From Caulifigura coniformis (GTDB taxonomy: Bacteria > Planctomycetota > Planctomycetia > Planctomycetales > Planctomycetaceae), in contig NZ_CP036271.1 of assembly GCF_007745175.1 (NCBI RefSeq), positions 2,864,314 through 2,928,313 of the forward strand: 64,000 bases of DNA, given 5' to 3'. The position numbers and the translations under genes are program-made. Positions 34,235 through 45,580 of this stretch are shown one piece after another (within the stretch, counting starts at the first letter, position 1; each line of letters starts with the position of its first letter). Below the pieces are notes generated by a model. It worked only from the letters and a program-made list of their open reading frames with translations. It was not told where the DNA came from and searched no databases.

Positions 34235-35392
34235 TCACTTCGAGTCGCTGGCGAACTCGCTGGCTTCGACCCGTCCCTCTTTCATCCGCGCCACGTACAC
34301 GCGAACCCCTGGGACGGACTTCACAAGCTTCCGGCCGCCTGCGTCATCGAGAACGCACAGGGCCGTGTCGAGGCCATCCGCCGTCAACGCGTCGTGCGCG
34401 ATCACCGTCACACTGCACGATTCGGTCATCGGGCGGCCTGTCCGGGCGTCGATGATGTGGGAGTAGCGGACACCGTCGATCTCGGTCGACTGGTAGGCGT
34501 CGCCCGCAGTTGAGATCGCGGCGTTGGTGAGCGTGACGAAGTGTGGCTCGGCGGGGGAAGCCAGCGGCGTTTTTGATTTCAGGGCTTCGACTTCAACCCG
34601 CCAGCCGTCACGCCCGGGAGGAGCATCCCCCACGCGGATGTCGCCGCTCACGTCGACGAGCGACCGGGGGAGGCCCGCCTCTTTCAGAATGCGCATGGCC
34701 TCATCAGCCGCGTAGCCCTGGGCGATGCCTCCAAGATCGAGCAGCATGCCGGGTTTCAGGAGTTCGGCCGTCCGGTCGGCTTCGTTCAGCCTGAGCGACT
34801 TCGCGCCGACGAGCGACATCGCTTCCTTCAGCTGGGCCTCCGTCGGCAGCTGCTTCCGCCGACGCGCCTGACGCCAGAGCTTCACGACCGGGGCGACGGT
34901 GATGTCGAACGCCCCGCCGGTCGCCCCCGCGAGCCGCTGCGATTCCGCAAGAACGTCAAACAGCTCACGGCTGACGGAAACCGGCCGACCCGACCCCGCC
35001 TGAGCGCACAGCCTCGAAAGCTCGCTCTCGGGATCGTAGTCGCTCATGATCCGGTCAAGTTGCTTGAGCCGGGCGAAAACGTCGCGGGAAACGTTGTTTG
35101 CGAGCGCCTCGGACGGCGCGTAAACTAGCAGTCGGACCGGGGCGGCGAACCGAACCTGTTCGAACTCGAAGCGGGTCTCCGCCGGCTGCGGCGCGGACTT
35201 CGACTCCTGAGCGAACACGCGGCATTCCGGTCCCGGCAGGGCAAATCCCGAAGCCCCGACCGCCAGAGCGCACGCAAGCGCCACATCCCACCCTGAGCAG
35301 CGAGTTCGTCCCAGGATCGCCAGACCGAATCGACCGATCCGTCCCCTCTTTTCACGAACCGCCTCTCGTCTCTCTGACCTGGTATCGAACAT
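34235..35392 (-). CDS. apbE: FAD:protein FMN transferase
   Basis: 385 residues. After an N-terminal hydrophobic export segment ([15 protein letters not shown]) comes the ApbE fold: [14 protein letters not shown], the conserved ISTAGD with metal-binding Asp, and [11 protein letters not shown]. It covalently attaches FMN to threonines of Na+-NQR/Rnf-type proteins in the periplasm with Mg2+. The first ATG overlaps the start of the divergent next gene by two bases (CATG); no other ATG precedes the export segment, though GTG Val37 is possible. Partner flavoproteins are not in the window. Confidence 0.92.
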   Translation of the reverse strand: MFDTRSERREAVREKRGRIGRFGLAILGRTRCSGWDVALACALAVGASGFALPGPECRVFAQESKSAPQPAETRFEFEQVRFAAPVRLLVYAPSEALANNVSRDVFARLKQLDRIMSDYDPESELSRLCAQAGSGRPVSVSRELFDVLAESQRLAGATGGAFDITVAPVVKLWRQARRRKQLPTEAQLKEAMSLVGAKSLRLNEADRTAELLKPGMLLDLGGIAQGYAADEAMRILKEAGLPRSLVDVSGDIRVGDAPPGRDGWRVEVEALKSKTPLASPAEPHFVTLTNAAISTAGDAYQSTEIDGVRYSHIIDARTGRPMTESCSVTVIAHDALTADGLDTALCVLDDAGGRKLVKSVPGVRVYVARMKEGRVEASEFASDSK

Positions 35393-36506
35393 GACTTCAG
35401 TATTCGAGTTTCTTCGCGTTCGGCAAGCAGGTCTCGCCGCGTGTGTTCTGGCAGCCGGCTTTGCCGTCCAGGCGAGCGCCCAGGAGGCGAAAACCGACTC
35501 CTACCTGCGCGATCCAGACAGTGTCGCCGCCACGCCGGCGGCGATGAAGCCCTACAAGCAGGCGATTCGCGACACCGAAGTCGTGTTCGAGATGCTGCCG
35601 ATCCCCGGCGGCGAGTTCGTCATGGGAAGCCCGGAAAGCGAAAAGGATCGCAACGAAGACGAAGGTCCGCAGCACAAGGTGCGGATCGAGCCGTTCTGGA
35701 TGGCGAAGTGCGAGATCACCTGGGACGAATATGACACCTGGCGGCTGCGCCTCGACCAGCAGCGCCGGCAGCTCGCCAACCGCACCGCCGACGAAGTCGA
35801 CCTCAAGGCTGACGCCACGACCCGTCCCACCAAGGAATACACCGACATGACCTTCGGCATGGGCCATGACGGCTTCCCGGCCACCGGTCTCACGCAGCTG
35901 AACGCCAAGAGCTACTGCGCCTGGCTGACCGAGCGGACGGGCCAGTACTACCGCCTGCCGACCGAGGCCGAGTGGGAATACGCCTGCCGCGCCGGGACGA
36001 CCACCACCTACTCCTTCGGCGACGACCCCGCCCAGCTCGATGACTACGCCTGGCACTACGGCAATGCCGACGACAACTACCACAAGGTCGGCACGAAAAA
36101 ACCGAACCCTTGGGGACTGCATGACATGCACGGCAACGTGGCCGAGTGGACGCTCGACCGTTACGAAGCCGACTTCTACTCGAAGTTCGCGGGCGACAAG
36201 GTCGCGATCTTCCCGCTCTGCATCCCGAATGAAGAGGAGTATCCCCGCGTGTTCCGCGGCGGCTCCTGGATCGATGAGCCCCCCCAGCTTCGCAGCGCGG
36301 CCCGGTTCGGTTCCGATCCCGATCTGAAAAGCCAGGACCCCCAGCTCCCCCAGAGCCGCTGGTATCTGACGGATGCCACGCACCTCGGCTTCCGCGTGGT
36401 CCGCCCGTTTAAGCCGAACACGCCCGAAGAGATCAAGAAGTACGTGATCTACCCCGATACGCCCAAAGCCCTCGAAGACCGCATCAAGCGGGAAGGCAAG
36501 AACTGA
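35391..36506 (+). CDS. Exported formylglycine-generating-enzyme-like (SUMF1) protein
   Basis: 371 residues with signal peptide [19 protein letters not shown] and one FGE-sulfatase domain: [68 protein letters not shown] and [19 protein letters not shown]. The two active-site cysteines of true formylglycine-generating enzymes are not evident near the C-terminus, so it is more likely one of the many ergothioneine/lectin-like SUMF1 relatives of planctomycetes. A canonical terminator follows. Its start shares bases with that of apbE. Confidence 0.88.
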   Translation: MTSVFEFLRVRQAGLAACVLAAGFAVQASAQEAKTDSYLRDPDSVAATPAAMKPYKQAIRDTEVVFEMLPIPGGEFVMGSPESEKDRNEDEGPQHKVRIEPFWMAKCEITWDEYDTWRLRLDQQRRQLANRTADEVDLKADATTRPTKEYTDMTFGMGHDGFPATGLTQLNAKSYCAWLTERTGQYYRLPTEAEWEYACRAGTTTTYSFGDDPAQLDDYAWHYGNADDNYHKVGTKKPNPWGLHDMHGNVAEWTLDRYEADFYSKFAGDKVAIFPLCIPNEEEYPRVFRGGSWIDEPPQLRSAARFGSDPDLKSQDPQLPQSRWYLTDATHLGFRVVRPFKPNTPEEIKKYVIYPDTPKALEDRIKREGKN

Positions 36507-36535
36507 TCGCCTGAACGACAGGTCCGGTAAGCACG

Positions 36536-36567
36536 ACGCACAAGCCCTCACGGCTTGTGCGTTTTTT
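36536..36567 (+). terminator. Intrinsic terminator
   Basis: ACGCACAAGCC and GGCTTGTGCGT flank a 5-base loop, with a following T-run. Confidence 0.9.
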
Positions 36568-36694
36568 TGTTGATTTCACGAGCCTCGCGTTCCGACAGTC
36601 GCTTTTTCGAGGCAATCCCCGTCCCAACTCGACCACGACAGCCGCGTAGAATTGCGATAACGTTGCCTCGCACCTGGACACTCGGAGAGGTTCC

Positions 36695-38395
36695 ATGTCG
36701 AAGTCGAAATCAGCGCCGGCCGCCAGTCGTCTGCCTGCGGGAAATGGGCAGGCCTCCCCTGGCGGAGACCTGCAGACCATCGGCGGATATCTGATCAACC
36801 GCCTGTGGGACTATGGCGTCCGCGACGTCTTCGGCATCCCCGGCGATTTCGTCCTCAACTTCTACGGCATGCTCGAAGAAAGCCCGCTGCGGGTCATCGG
36901 GGCGACGCGCGAAGACTGCGCGGGATACGCGGCCGATGCCTACGCCCGCGTGCACGGGCTCGGCGCGTGCTGCGTCACCTATTGCGTCGGCGGGCTCAGC
37001 ACCTGCAACTCGATCGCGGGAGCGTTCGCCGAAAAGTCGCCGGTGGTCGTCATCAGTGGCGCGCCGGGGATCGCGGAACGACGAAACGATCCGCTCCTCC
37101 ATCACAAGGTGCGCGACTTCAACACCCAGTTGCAGGTGTTCGAGAAGATTACGATCGCCGCCGCCTCGCTCGACGATCCACTGACCGCATTCCGCGAGAT
37201 CGACCGCTGCCTCGAGGCCGCGGTGCGGTACAAGCGGCCGGTCTACCTCGAACTGCCGCGGGACCGCGTCCGCTCACGGGCCCTCTATCCGCACTGGCCT
37301 GCCAGCATCGAACTCCAGAGCGATGCCGAATCGTTGCAGGCCTCCGTGTCCGAGGCGATCGAGAAGATCAACTCCGCGAAGCAGCCGGTGCTCATCGCGG
37401 GGGTCGAGATTCACCGATTCGGCCTGCAGAAGGATGTGCTCAAACTGGCGGAAGGGCTGAACATTCCGATCTCGGCCACGCTGCTGGGGAAATCGGTGAT
37501 TGCCGAATCGCATCCGCTCTACCTGGGCGTCTACGAAGGAGCAATGGGGCGCGAATCGGTCCGGCAATACGTCGAAACCAGCGACTGCGTGATCCTGCTC
37601 GGCGCGTTCATGACCGACATCAATCTCGGGATCTTCACCGCGCATCTCGACCCGTCCAAATGCATCTACGCCACGAGCGAGCAGCTGCGCGTCGGACACC
37701 ACTATTTTCGCGACGTGCTGCTGAAAGACTTCGTGACCGGGCTTCATGGAGACAAGCTGAGCGCACGGCCGGCCGTCGAACTGCCGGTCCGCGAGCAGCG
37801 GTTCGGAGAACCGCAACCTGACGATTCGCCCGTCACGATCGCCTCGCTCTACCAGCACATCGAGTCGATCCTGTCCGACAAGATGGTGGTCATCGCCGAC
37901 GTCGGCGATTCTCTGTTCGCCGCCTCCGACCTGACGATCAGGAAGCAGACCGAGTTCATCAGCCCGGCCTACTACACCTCCATGGGCTTCGCGATTCCCG
38001 CGGCAGTCGGCGTGCAGACGGCCGACAGCGAACTCCGCCCGCTGGTTCTCGTCGGAGACGGCGCGTTCCAGATGACCTGCCTGGAACTCTCGACGGCGGT
38101 GAGACACGGTTACAACCCGATCGTCGTCGTCCTCAACAACAAGGGATACACGACAGAGCGGTTCCTGCAGGAAGGTCCGTTCAACGACATCCTGAACTGG
38201 AACTACCACCGCCTGCCGGATCTTCTCGGCAAGGGGTGGGGCTTCGAAGTCAAGTCCGTGGGGGAACTGAAGCAGGCGATGCAGGCGGCCCTCGCGCATC
38301 GCGATTCATTCAGCATCCTGAACGTCCACCTGACATCGACCGATGTGAGCCCCGCGCTACGACGGCTGGCCGAACGGATGTCGAAGACGCTCTGA
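36695..38395 (+). CDS. Thiamine-diphosphate 2-oxoacid decarboxylase (pyruvate/indolepyruvate type)
   Basis: A 566-residue enzyme with the three-domain TPP fold. The Pyr domain starts at [17 protein letters not shown] and has the ylide-activating Glu73 (ATREDCAGY) and the diagnostic double His136-137 ([10 protein letters not shown]) of pyruvate and indolepyruvate decarboxylases. The PP domain has GDGAFQMT (454) and [19 protein letters not shown], the TPP-Mg loop. The HH pair and that loop favour non-oxidative decarboxylation to an aldehyde over acetolactate synthesis. Substrate range cannot be told. It is a single gene with its own upstream gap of about 130 bases after a terminator. Confidence 0.88.
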   Translation: MSKSKSAPAASRLPAGNGQASPGGDLQTIGGYLINRLWDYGVRDVFGIPGDFVLNFYGMLEESPLRVIGATREDCAGYAADAYARVHGLGACCVTYCVGGLSTCNSIAGAFAEKSPVVVISGAPGIAERRNDPLLHHKVRDFNTQLQVFEKITIAAASLDDPLTAFREIDRCLEAAVRYKRPVYLELPRDRVRSRALYPHWPASIELQSDAESLQASVSEAIEKINSAKQPVLIAGVEIHRFGLQKDVLKLAEGLNIPISATLLGKSVIAESHPLYLGVYEGAMGRESVRQYVETSDCVILLGAFMTDINLGIFTAHLDPSKCIYATSEQLRVGHHYFRDVLLKDFVTGLHGDKLSARPAVELPVREQRFGEPQPDDSPVTIASLYQHIESILSDKMVVIADVGDSLFAASDLTIRKQTEFISPAYYTSMGFAIPAAVGVQTADSELRPLVLVGDGAFQMTCLELSTAVRHGYNPIVVVLNNKGYTTERFLQEGPFNDILNWNYHRLPDLLGKGWGFEVKSVGELKQAMQAALAHRDSFSILNVHLTSTDVSPALRRLAERMSKTL

Positions 38396-38493
38396 GCGTC
38401 GTGCGGAAGAGTCCGCCGAGCCCCATCTGTGAACGGGTCTCCAAGCGGGACAAACGTCGGCCGAATCGACGGCCTGCTAGAGGACGCAGGCTG

Positions 38494-39516
38494 CTAATTG
38501 ACGCTGTCCGGTTCCGCGATCGTCTCGATCAGTTTCCGGACCAATGCCCGCGAGTCGATGCCTTTCCCGGCCGCGGCGTAATTCGGAAGGATGCGATGCC
38601 GGAGCACCAGCAGCGCCGCTTCCCGGACATGCTCCGCCGTAACCGCGTGTGCCCCGTCCAGGACCGCCAGCGCCTTCGCCCCGAGGATCATATGCTGGCT
38701 GGCCCTCGGCCCCGCCCCCCATGACACGTAGTCGTCGATGAACTTGGGGACGCCCTCCGTCTTCGGACGCGTGTTCCGGGCCAGCGCCACCGCGTACCGG
38801 GCGACGTGTCTCGAGACCGGAATCTTCCGCACCAGCGCATGGTGCTTCGCGAATTCCTCCGGCGTGCAGACCGGCCGCGCCTCGTGTGGCCGGGCGTCCG
38901 TCGAGAACATCACGATGTCGACCTCTTCCTCTTCCTGCGGATAGTCCATCCACAGGCTGAACAGGAATCGGTCGAGCTGCGCTTCCGGCAGCGGGTAGGT
39001 CCCTTCCTGCTCGATTGGATTCTGCGTCGCGAATACGAGGAAGGGGCGCGGCAACGGGTGCGACTTGCCCAGGCTCGTCACCTGGTACTCCTGCATCGCT
39101 TCCAGCAGCGCGGCCTGCGTCTTCGGCGGCGTCCGGTTGATTTCGTCCGCCAGCACCATCTGCGCGAAGATCGGCCCATGCGTGAAGTGCATCGACCGTC
39201 GCCCCGTGGCCGGGTCGTCCTGCAGCAACTCCATGCCGATGACGTCGGCCGGCATCATGTCGGGCGTGAACTGCACGCGCTTGAAGCTCCACCCAAGTAC
39301 CGTGGCCAGCGTTTTGACGAGGAGCGTCTTTGCCAGCCCCGGCACGCCGATAATCAGCGAGTGACCTTCCGCGAGAACCGCCGCGAGCACTGCCCGGACA
39401 GTCTCTTCCTGCCCGACAATCACCTTGCCCAGCTCGGCACGGATGCGGTCGCAGCACGCCTTGGCGTTCGCAAGGTCGGCAAGGTCATCCGGCAGGGAAG
39501 GCGGTGTGTCAGTCAT
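38494..39516 (-). CDS. MoxR-family AAA+ ATPase
   Basis: 340 residues: IVGQEETVRAVLAAVLAEGH, Walker A GVPGLAKT (57-64), Walker B VLADEINR (121-128), sensor FATQNPIEQEGTYPLPEAQLDRF and a C-terminal lid. MoxR ATPases act as chaperones maturing VWA-domain and redox complexes. In planctomycetes they usually head an operon with a DUF58 protein and transglutaminase-like proteins, but here the downstream minus-strand side is the decarboxylase end, so partners are absent. Confidence 0.93.
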   Translation of the reverse strand: MTDTPPSLPDDLADLANAKACCDRIRAELGKVIVGQEETVRAVLAAVLAEGHSLIIGVPGLAKTLLVKTLATVLGWSFKRVQFTPDMMPADVIGMELLQDDPATGRRSMHFTHGPIFAQMVLADEINRTPPKTQAALLEAMQEYQVTSLGKSHPLPRPFLVFATQNPIEQEGTYPLPEAQLDRFLFSLWMDYPQEEEEVDIVMFSTDARPHEARPVCTPEEFAKHHALVRKIPVSRHVARYAVALARNTRPKTEGVPKFIDDYVSWGAGPRASQHMILGAKALAVLDGAHAVTAEHVREAALLVLRHRILPNYAAAGKGIDSRALVRKLIETIAEPDSVN

Positions 39517-39714
39517 AGATGAAGAGCGTAAGCGGCGACACGCGCCTCGTCACCTGTCGATGACAATCATTAAGCCCGCCCCCCAAGCATTCTCCCCGCA
39601 ATCAACTCCCCCACTCGAAGACGCCCCCCAGCGGGGAGAAGGTGCCCGAAGGGCGGATGAGGGGCTGGCAACACGCGCCCCACGCCACTTCTTTCCCTTC
39701 GATTCCCCCATCGT

Positions 39715-39782
39715 CCCATGCGCGCAACCACCCCCGAAGGAATAGAGGCTCGATGTCACAACCACCAAATCCACCAACGTAT
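39715..39782. repeat. Dispersed intergenic repeat, copy C
   Basis: It shares GCGCGCAACCACCCCCG, a GAGG and ATGTCACAACCACCAAA with copies A and B and is the most diverged. A Pro-rich 42-residue frame starts at its ATG. The rest of the 39517-39945 gap shows no convincing gene. Confidence 0.45.
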
Positions 39783-39945
39783 GTTTGCTCTGCTCCAACT
39801 CCTCCTCACATTTCTCATTCGGCGTCGGCACGCTCCCTCGAGCAAACCAATCCCGATCCTCAGTTTGCTGCCTCTGCCTGAACGCGGGTAGAATCGAGGC
39901 TCCTCCCACTCATCCCGCCTGCGCTGTCATTACACCCATCGGCCC

Positions 39946-42456
39946 ATGCGTTCAGTGTCTCAACAGCTCCCATCCGTCGTCGCCTTCCTCGGAGTGATCG
40001 CCGGCGCGTTGCCTTTCGCGAGTGCCGCGGACGACCTCTTTCACCAGGTCAAACCGATCCTCGAATCGACCTGCGTCCGTTGTCACGCCGGCCCCGAGGC
40101 AAAAGCCGGCCTCCGAATCACAAGCCGCGAAGAACTCCTGAAAGGGGGCGCAAGCGGGCCGGCCATCGATCTCCAGTCCCCCGGCGACAGCCTGCTCGTT
40201 TCCGCCGTCACCTACGACGGCTTTGAAATGCCTCCCACCGGCAAAATGCCGCAACCCCGCATCGATGCGGTTGTCGCCTGGGTGAAGGCCGGCGCCCCTT
40301 GGCCAGCAGGCCAGCAGCTCAAGATCGAACACCCCGTTCACGGTCCGCCGCAGGTCAATGAAGAGACCCGCAATCACTGGTCCTTCCGGTCGCTGAAGCA
40401 GCCGGAAACGCCGCAGGTCGTTCATGCCGACCGGGTCGCCAATCCGATCGATGCCTTCGTGCTCCAGAAGCTCGAGGCGAAGGGATTCACGCTTTCTCCC
40501 GAGGCCGACCGCCGGGCCCTGATCCGCCGACTGACCTACGACCTCATCGGCCTACCTCCGACGCCGGAAGAAGTCGAAGCCTTCGTCAACGACCCGTCGC
40601 CGAAGGCCTACGAGAACCTCGTGGAGCGGCTCCTGGCCTCTCCGCAATATGGCGAGCAGTGGGGTCGCCAGTGGCTCGATGTCGTCCGCTATGCAGAGAC
40701 GAACAGCTTCGAACGCGACAACCCCAAGCCCTACGTCTGGCGCTACCGCGACTACGTGATCCGCGCGTTCAACGACGACATGCCCTACGACCAGTTCATC
40801 CGCGAGCAGCTCGCTGGCGATGAACTGGATCAAGTCACGCCCGACCGCATTATTGCCACCGGCTTCTACCGCCTCGGCCTGTGGGATGACGAGCCGGCCG
40901 ACCCGGAACTCGCCTTCTACGACGGCCTCGATGACATCGCCGCCACCACGGCCCAGGCCTTTCTCGGCCTGACGATGAACTGTGCCCGCTGCCACGACCA
41001 CAAGCTCGATCCCATTCCCATCAAGGACTACTACAGCTTTGTCTCGTTCTTTCGGAACGTCCGCCACTACGGCAAAAGGTCCGACGACACCGTCCTTGAA
41101 GCCAGCGTCCGCTCGATCGCCCCTGCCGAGGTCGAGTCGAAGCACGCCGCCGAAGTCGACGCCTGGCGCGAACGCGTCAAGGAACTCGACGCCGTCGTCG
41201 CCGCCTTCGAAGAGACCGCCCGGCAGAAGCTCATCGGCGGCGAGAAGGACGACTTCAAGAGCGAAGGTGTCCGCGAAAACATCCTGAAGCGGCACGTCGG
41301 CACGCTCTTCACCGAAGAGGAATTCGGGAAGTACGCCGCCGCGCGGAAGGAACGCAACCGCCTCCGTCGCCAACCTCCGAAAAGCGAAGAGCAGGCGCTC
41401 TGCGTGAAGGAGAATGGAACGACGGTCCCGACGTCGTTCGTTCTTCTGCGGGGCAATCCGCAGGCCCCGGGCGATGAGGTGACGCCCGCGTTTCCGCAGG
41501 TCCTCTCCCCGCCCACCCCCGACATTCGCGTCCCCGCGTCCGGGGAAAGCAGCGGCCGCCGGCGGGCGCTCGCCGAGTGGATCGCATCGCCAGAAAACCC
41601 GCTCACAGCCCGGGTCATGGTCAATCGGATCTGGCAGGGCCACTTCGGACGCGGCCTCGTCCGGTCAACCAACAACTTCGGCCTGCAGGGGGACGCTCCC
41701 ACCCATCCCGAACTGGTCGACTGGCTGGCCAGCGAGTTCATGGCCCGCGGCTGGAGCGTGAAGGCGATGCACCGCCTGATCGTCATGTCCAGCGCCTACC
41801 GGCAGTCGAGCCGCCATGCTCCGTCGGCGATGGGGCCTGATCCGCTCGCCAGCGACCCGCAGAACGACCTGCTGTGGCGGTTCGACATGCGGCGTCTGAA
41901 AGCCGAAGAAGTCCGCGACTCGATGCTCGCCGTCACCGGATCGCTCAACACAGCGGCCATGTACGGCCCGAGCATCTATGTGCCGATCGAAGACGAAGTC
42001 CTCGCCGGCCAGTCGCGTCCCGGATACGGCTGGGGCAAGTCGTCCCCCGAAGACCAGCGCCGCCGCGCCGTCTATATCCACATCAAGCGCTCGCTCACCG
42101 TGCCGATCCTCGCTGCGTTCGACGCGGCCGACACCGACTTTACCTGCCCTGTGCGGTTCGCCTCCACGCAGCCGACCCAGGCCCTCGGCATGATCAACGG
42201 GGCCTTCGCCAACGAACAGGCCGGGAAACTGGCGGACCTCGCCCTTGCCTGGGTCCGGGGCGGGAATGATCCGGCACCGCAGGTGCGGATCATGCTTGAG
42301 CGTGTGACGCAGCGTCCGGCGACCGAAACCGAAGTGGAGCGCGGGGTTCAATTGGTCAGGGACCTGCAGAAGACGCATGGCCAGACGCGACAACAGGCGA
42401 TGCAGACCTTCGCACTGGTCGCGCTCAATCTGAATGAGTTCCTCTACCTGGATTGA
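39946..42456 (+). CDS. PSCyt1-DUF1549-DUF1553 (PSD1) cytochrome-type protein
   Basis: An 836-residue exported protein. After a signal peptide (VVAFLGVIAGALPFASA) the cytochrome-like PSCyt1 domain carries CVRCH (43-47). DUF1549 follows (DRRALIRRLTYDLIGLPPTPEEV, GRQWLDVVRYAETNSFERDN) and has a second CARCH (346-350). DUF1553 fills the C-terminal half (NPLTARVMVNRIWQGHFGRGLV, SSAYRQSS, AEEVRDSMLAVTGSLN). Such proteins are expanded in planctomycetes and usually paired with a DUF1501 protein; here that partner is missing from the window. They are thought to work in periplasmic polysaccharide processing or electron transfer. Confidence 0.95.
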   Translation: MRSVSQQLPSVVAFLGVIAGALPFASAADDLFHQVKPILESTCVRCHAGPEAKAGLRITSREELLKGGASGPAIDLQSPGDSLLVSAVTYDGFEMPPTGKMPQPRIDAVVAWVKAGAPWPAGQQLKIEHPVHGPPQVNEETRNHWSFRSLKQPETPQVVHADRVANPIDAFVLQKLEAKGFTLSPEADRRALIRRLTYDLIGLPPTPEEVEAFVNDPSPKAYENLVERLLASPQYGEQWGRQWLDVVRYAETNSFERDNPKPYVWRYRDYVIRAFNDDMPYDQFIREQLAGDELDQVTPDRIIATGFYRLGLWDDEPADPELAFYDGLDDIAATTAQAFLGLTMNCARCHDHKLDPIPIKDYYSFVSFFRNVRHYGKRSDDTVLEASVRSIAPAEVESKHAAEVDAWRERVKELDAVVAAFEETARQKLIGGEKDDFKSEGVRENILKRHVGTLFTEEEFGKYAAARKERNRLRRQPPKSEEQALCVKENGTTVPTSFVLLRGNPQAPGDEVTPAFPQVLSPPTPDIRVPASGESSGRRRALAEWIASPENPLTARVMVNRIWQGHFGRGLVRSTNNFGLQGDAPTHPELVDWLASEFMARGWSVKAMHRLIVMSSAYRQSSRHAPSAMGPDPLASDPQNDLLWRFDMRRLKAEEVRDSMLAVTGSLNTAAMYGPSIYVPIEDEVLAGQSRPGYGWGKSSPEDQRRRAVYIHIKRSLTVPILAAFDAADTDFTCPVRFASTQPTQALGMINGAFANEQAGKLADLALAWVRGGNDPAPQVRIMLERVTQRPATETEVERGVQLVRDLQKTHGQTRQQAMQTFALVALNLNEFLYLD

Positions 42457-42521
42457 GACGAGGTCGGAGTTGGGGTGTCGACGCACTGATTCGCGTCCAC
42501 AGGCGCACATTGTTCGCCCTC

Positions 42522-42544
42522 GTTCCCAAGCTCCGCTTGGGAAC
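42522..42544. repeat. Intergenic hairpin repeat
   Basis: GTTCCCAAGC-TCC-GCTTGGGAAC, a perfect 10-bp stem. This wording recurs in intergenic DNA of many bacteria and is a dispersed repeat, here between convergent genes where it may also end transcription. Confidence 0.6.
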
Positions 42545-42586
42545 CCACCCGCCCCGAAGCTCTGTTTCGCGCCTGGCAGCCCGCGC

Positions 42587-43768
42587 CTACACCGTCGTCG
42601 CCAGTTCCATCGCGATCCGGCAGGCATGCTGGAAGTGCTCCAGATCAAGCGATTCCGAAGTGGTGTGAATCCCGTCCTGACCGCAGCCGAGCGTGACCGT
42701 GAGGAACCCGTGGTCACTCATCCAGTTGGCGTCCAGCCCGCCGTTGCTGACCTTGGCTGCCGGCTCGAGGCCGCACTTCTCGATCGCTTCCATCGCGGCG
42801 ATGACGGTCGGCTCCGACATTGCGAGCTTGAACGACTCGTACTTGTGCTGGATCTCGAACTCGACGCTTCCGTTCTTTCCGGCCGCGTTTTTGAGTGACT
42901 TCGACGCCTTCGCGAACGCCGCCACGAACGCCTCCACAATCTTCTTGCGGAACGCCGCGTCATGGCTGCGGCATTCGGCCTGCAGGTCGACGCGATCGGT
43001 GACCACATTGGTGGCCGCGCCTCCCTGGATGACGCCGATGTTGCTTGTCCCCGATTTTTTTCCCTTCTCGACAAGCCCGTGCCAGCCGTTGGCCTGCAGG
43101 TCGGCAATGGCCGCCCCGGCGACGGCGATGGCGCTGATGCCGTCTTCAGGATGAGCGCCGGCGTGGCTGGCGAGGCCGTGCACGGTGATATCAAGATTGA
43201 AGGCGCCGGTGGCGCCGATCGTCACAAGGCCCGAATTGCCGCCGTCCCAGTTAAAGCACATCTTCGGATCGCCGAGCTTCTTCGTGTTCACATACCGGGC
43301 GCCGACGAGGCCGATCTCCTCCTGCACGGCGAAGAACAGGGTGATCGGCGGATGCGGGATGCTCTGCTCCAGCAGCGTGAGCGCCGTGTGCAGTACGACC
43401 GCCACGCCGGCGCGGTCGTCGCCGCCCAGGGCCGTCGCCGGATCGGCCGAGACGATCTTGTTCCCTTTACGCACCGGCTTCGCGCCGACACACAGCGGGA
43501 CTGTGTCCATGTGGGCCATCAGCAGCCGCCGCTTGCCTGTGATCGTGCCCGGCAGCTTCACGATCAGATTGCCGACCTGGCCCCCGATCGGGCTCTCCTT
43601 GTGGGCCGTGTCGAACGAAATCGCCGAGTCGGGGACCCCCGCGCCCTTCAGCTTCTTGACGAGAAAGTCGGCAACGCCCTTCTCCTCACCGGACTTTCCG
43701 GAGATGGAGAGCAGTTCCAGAACCAGATCAATTGCTGCCTTGTTCTCACTGGTCTTTGCGCGAGCCAT
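42587..43768 (-). CDS. M20/M42-type metallopeptidase (tripeptidase T-like)
   Basis: 393 residues. Dinuclear zinc motifs are LLMAHMDTVP (first His and Asp), ALGGDDRAG (bridging Asp), FAVQEEIGLVG (general-base and ligand Glu) and FNWDGGNSG; the final ligand His lies in DGIHTTSE. A lid/dimerisation domain sits in the middle (FNLDITVHGLASHAGAHPEDG). It should cut small peptides in the cytoplasm. AAGGATC precedes the ATG. No signal peptide with this start. Confidence 0.9.
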   Translation of the reverse strand: MARAKTSENKAAIDLVLELLSISGKSGEEKGVADFLVKKLKGAGVPDSAISFDTAHKESPIGGQVGNLIVKLPGTITGKRRLLMAHMDTVPLCVGAKPVRKGNKIVSADPATALGGDDRAGVAVVLHTALTLLEQSIPHPPITLFFAVQEEIGLVGARYVNTKKLGDPKMCFNWDGGNSGLVTIGATGAFNLDITVHGLASHAGAHPEDGISAIAVAGAAIADLQANGWHGLVEKGKKSGTSNIGVIQGGAATNVVTDRVDLQAECRSHDAAFRKKIVEAFVAAFAKASKSLKNAAGKNGSVEFEIQHKYESFKLAMSEPTVIAAMEAIEKCGLEPAAKVSNGGLDANWMSDHGFLTVTLGCGQDGIHTTSESLDLEHFQHACRIAMELATTV

Positions 43769-43844
43769 CCGTTTGATCCTTTTGGTCCGTGGTTCTGTTT
43801 CCGCCTGTTTCGTTCTTTCCGTGGTTCCACTGCCGGAAAAAACA

Positions 43845-43872
43845 AAAGCCCGCCGGCGGCAGCTGGCGGGCT
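43845..43872 (-). terminator. Intrinsic terminator of the E2 gene
   Basis: AAGCCCGCC and GGCGGGCTT flank a 10-base loop; on the minus strand it is followed by TTGTTTTTT. Confidence 0.8.
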
Positions 43873-43888
43873 TCGATTCCACTCATGT

Positions 43889-45106
<1,218 letters not shown>

Positions 45107-45241
45107 GACTGCGGAGTCCTCTTTGGCCGAGCTTCACGGCCGCTGTTTCGCCGCGTGCTGCGGCGACGGAATGTCTTTCGCCAACACTGGATGCACCTGC
45201 CGGGCGCAGGAGCGTGAGTGTGTCAGGTCGACGAAAGGGAA

Positions 45242-45445
45242 TCAATCCCGGGCCGGGGCGGCGGTTCCGGCCATTTCATACAGGGAGATCTCAGGAAACC
45301 GCTCGGCCAGAAAACGACGCATGTCGGGCGAATAGGCCGCATCGTCAAAATTGAGAAACGCCCTGCCGGTGCATTTCTCAACGATTTCCGCGTGCTCCGG
45401 CGGCTTGAAGTGAAACCCGGCATCGGCCGGGTTCTCAGCGAGCAA
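45242..45445 (-). CDS. Small hypothetical protein
   Basis: 67 residues from a TTG codon, the only start after an upstream stop. The sequence (HAEIVEKCTGRAFLNFDDAAYSPDMRRFLAERFPEISLYEMAG) is clearly protein-like, with spaced aromatic and charged residues, but no family is recognised and the ribosome binding site is poor. It precedes sucB by 136 bases on the same strand. Confidence 0.5.
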   Translation of the reverse strand: MLAENPADAGFHFKPPEHAEIVEKCTGRAFLNFDDAAYSPDMRRFLAERFPEISLYEMAGTAAPARD

Positions 45446-45580
45446 TCGCCCGCGCTACGAATGGCTCAACGGCAGCTTTGACTGGTGCGGCGCTGCCCGG
45501 CGGGCTCGCGATCATCGGCCCGATTCCCTCACAATGCCCGGCGGAGGTTCGATCCCGCACTCACACGGCTGTCCGGAACC

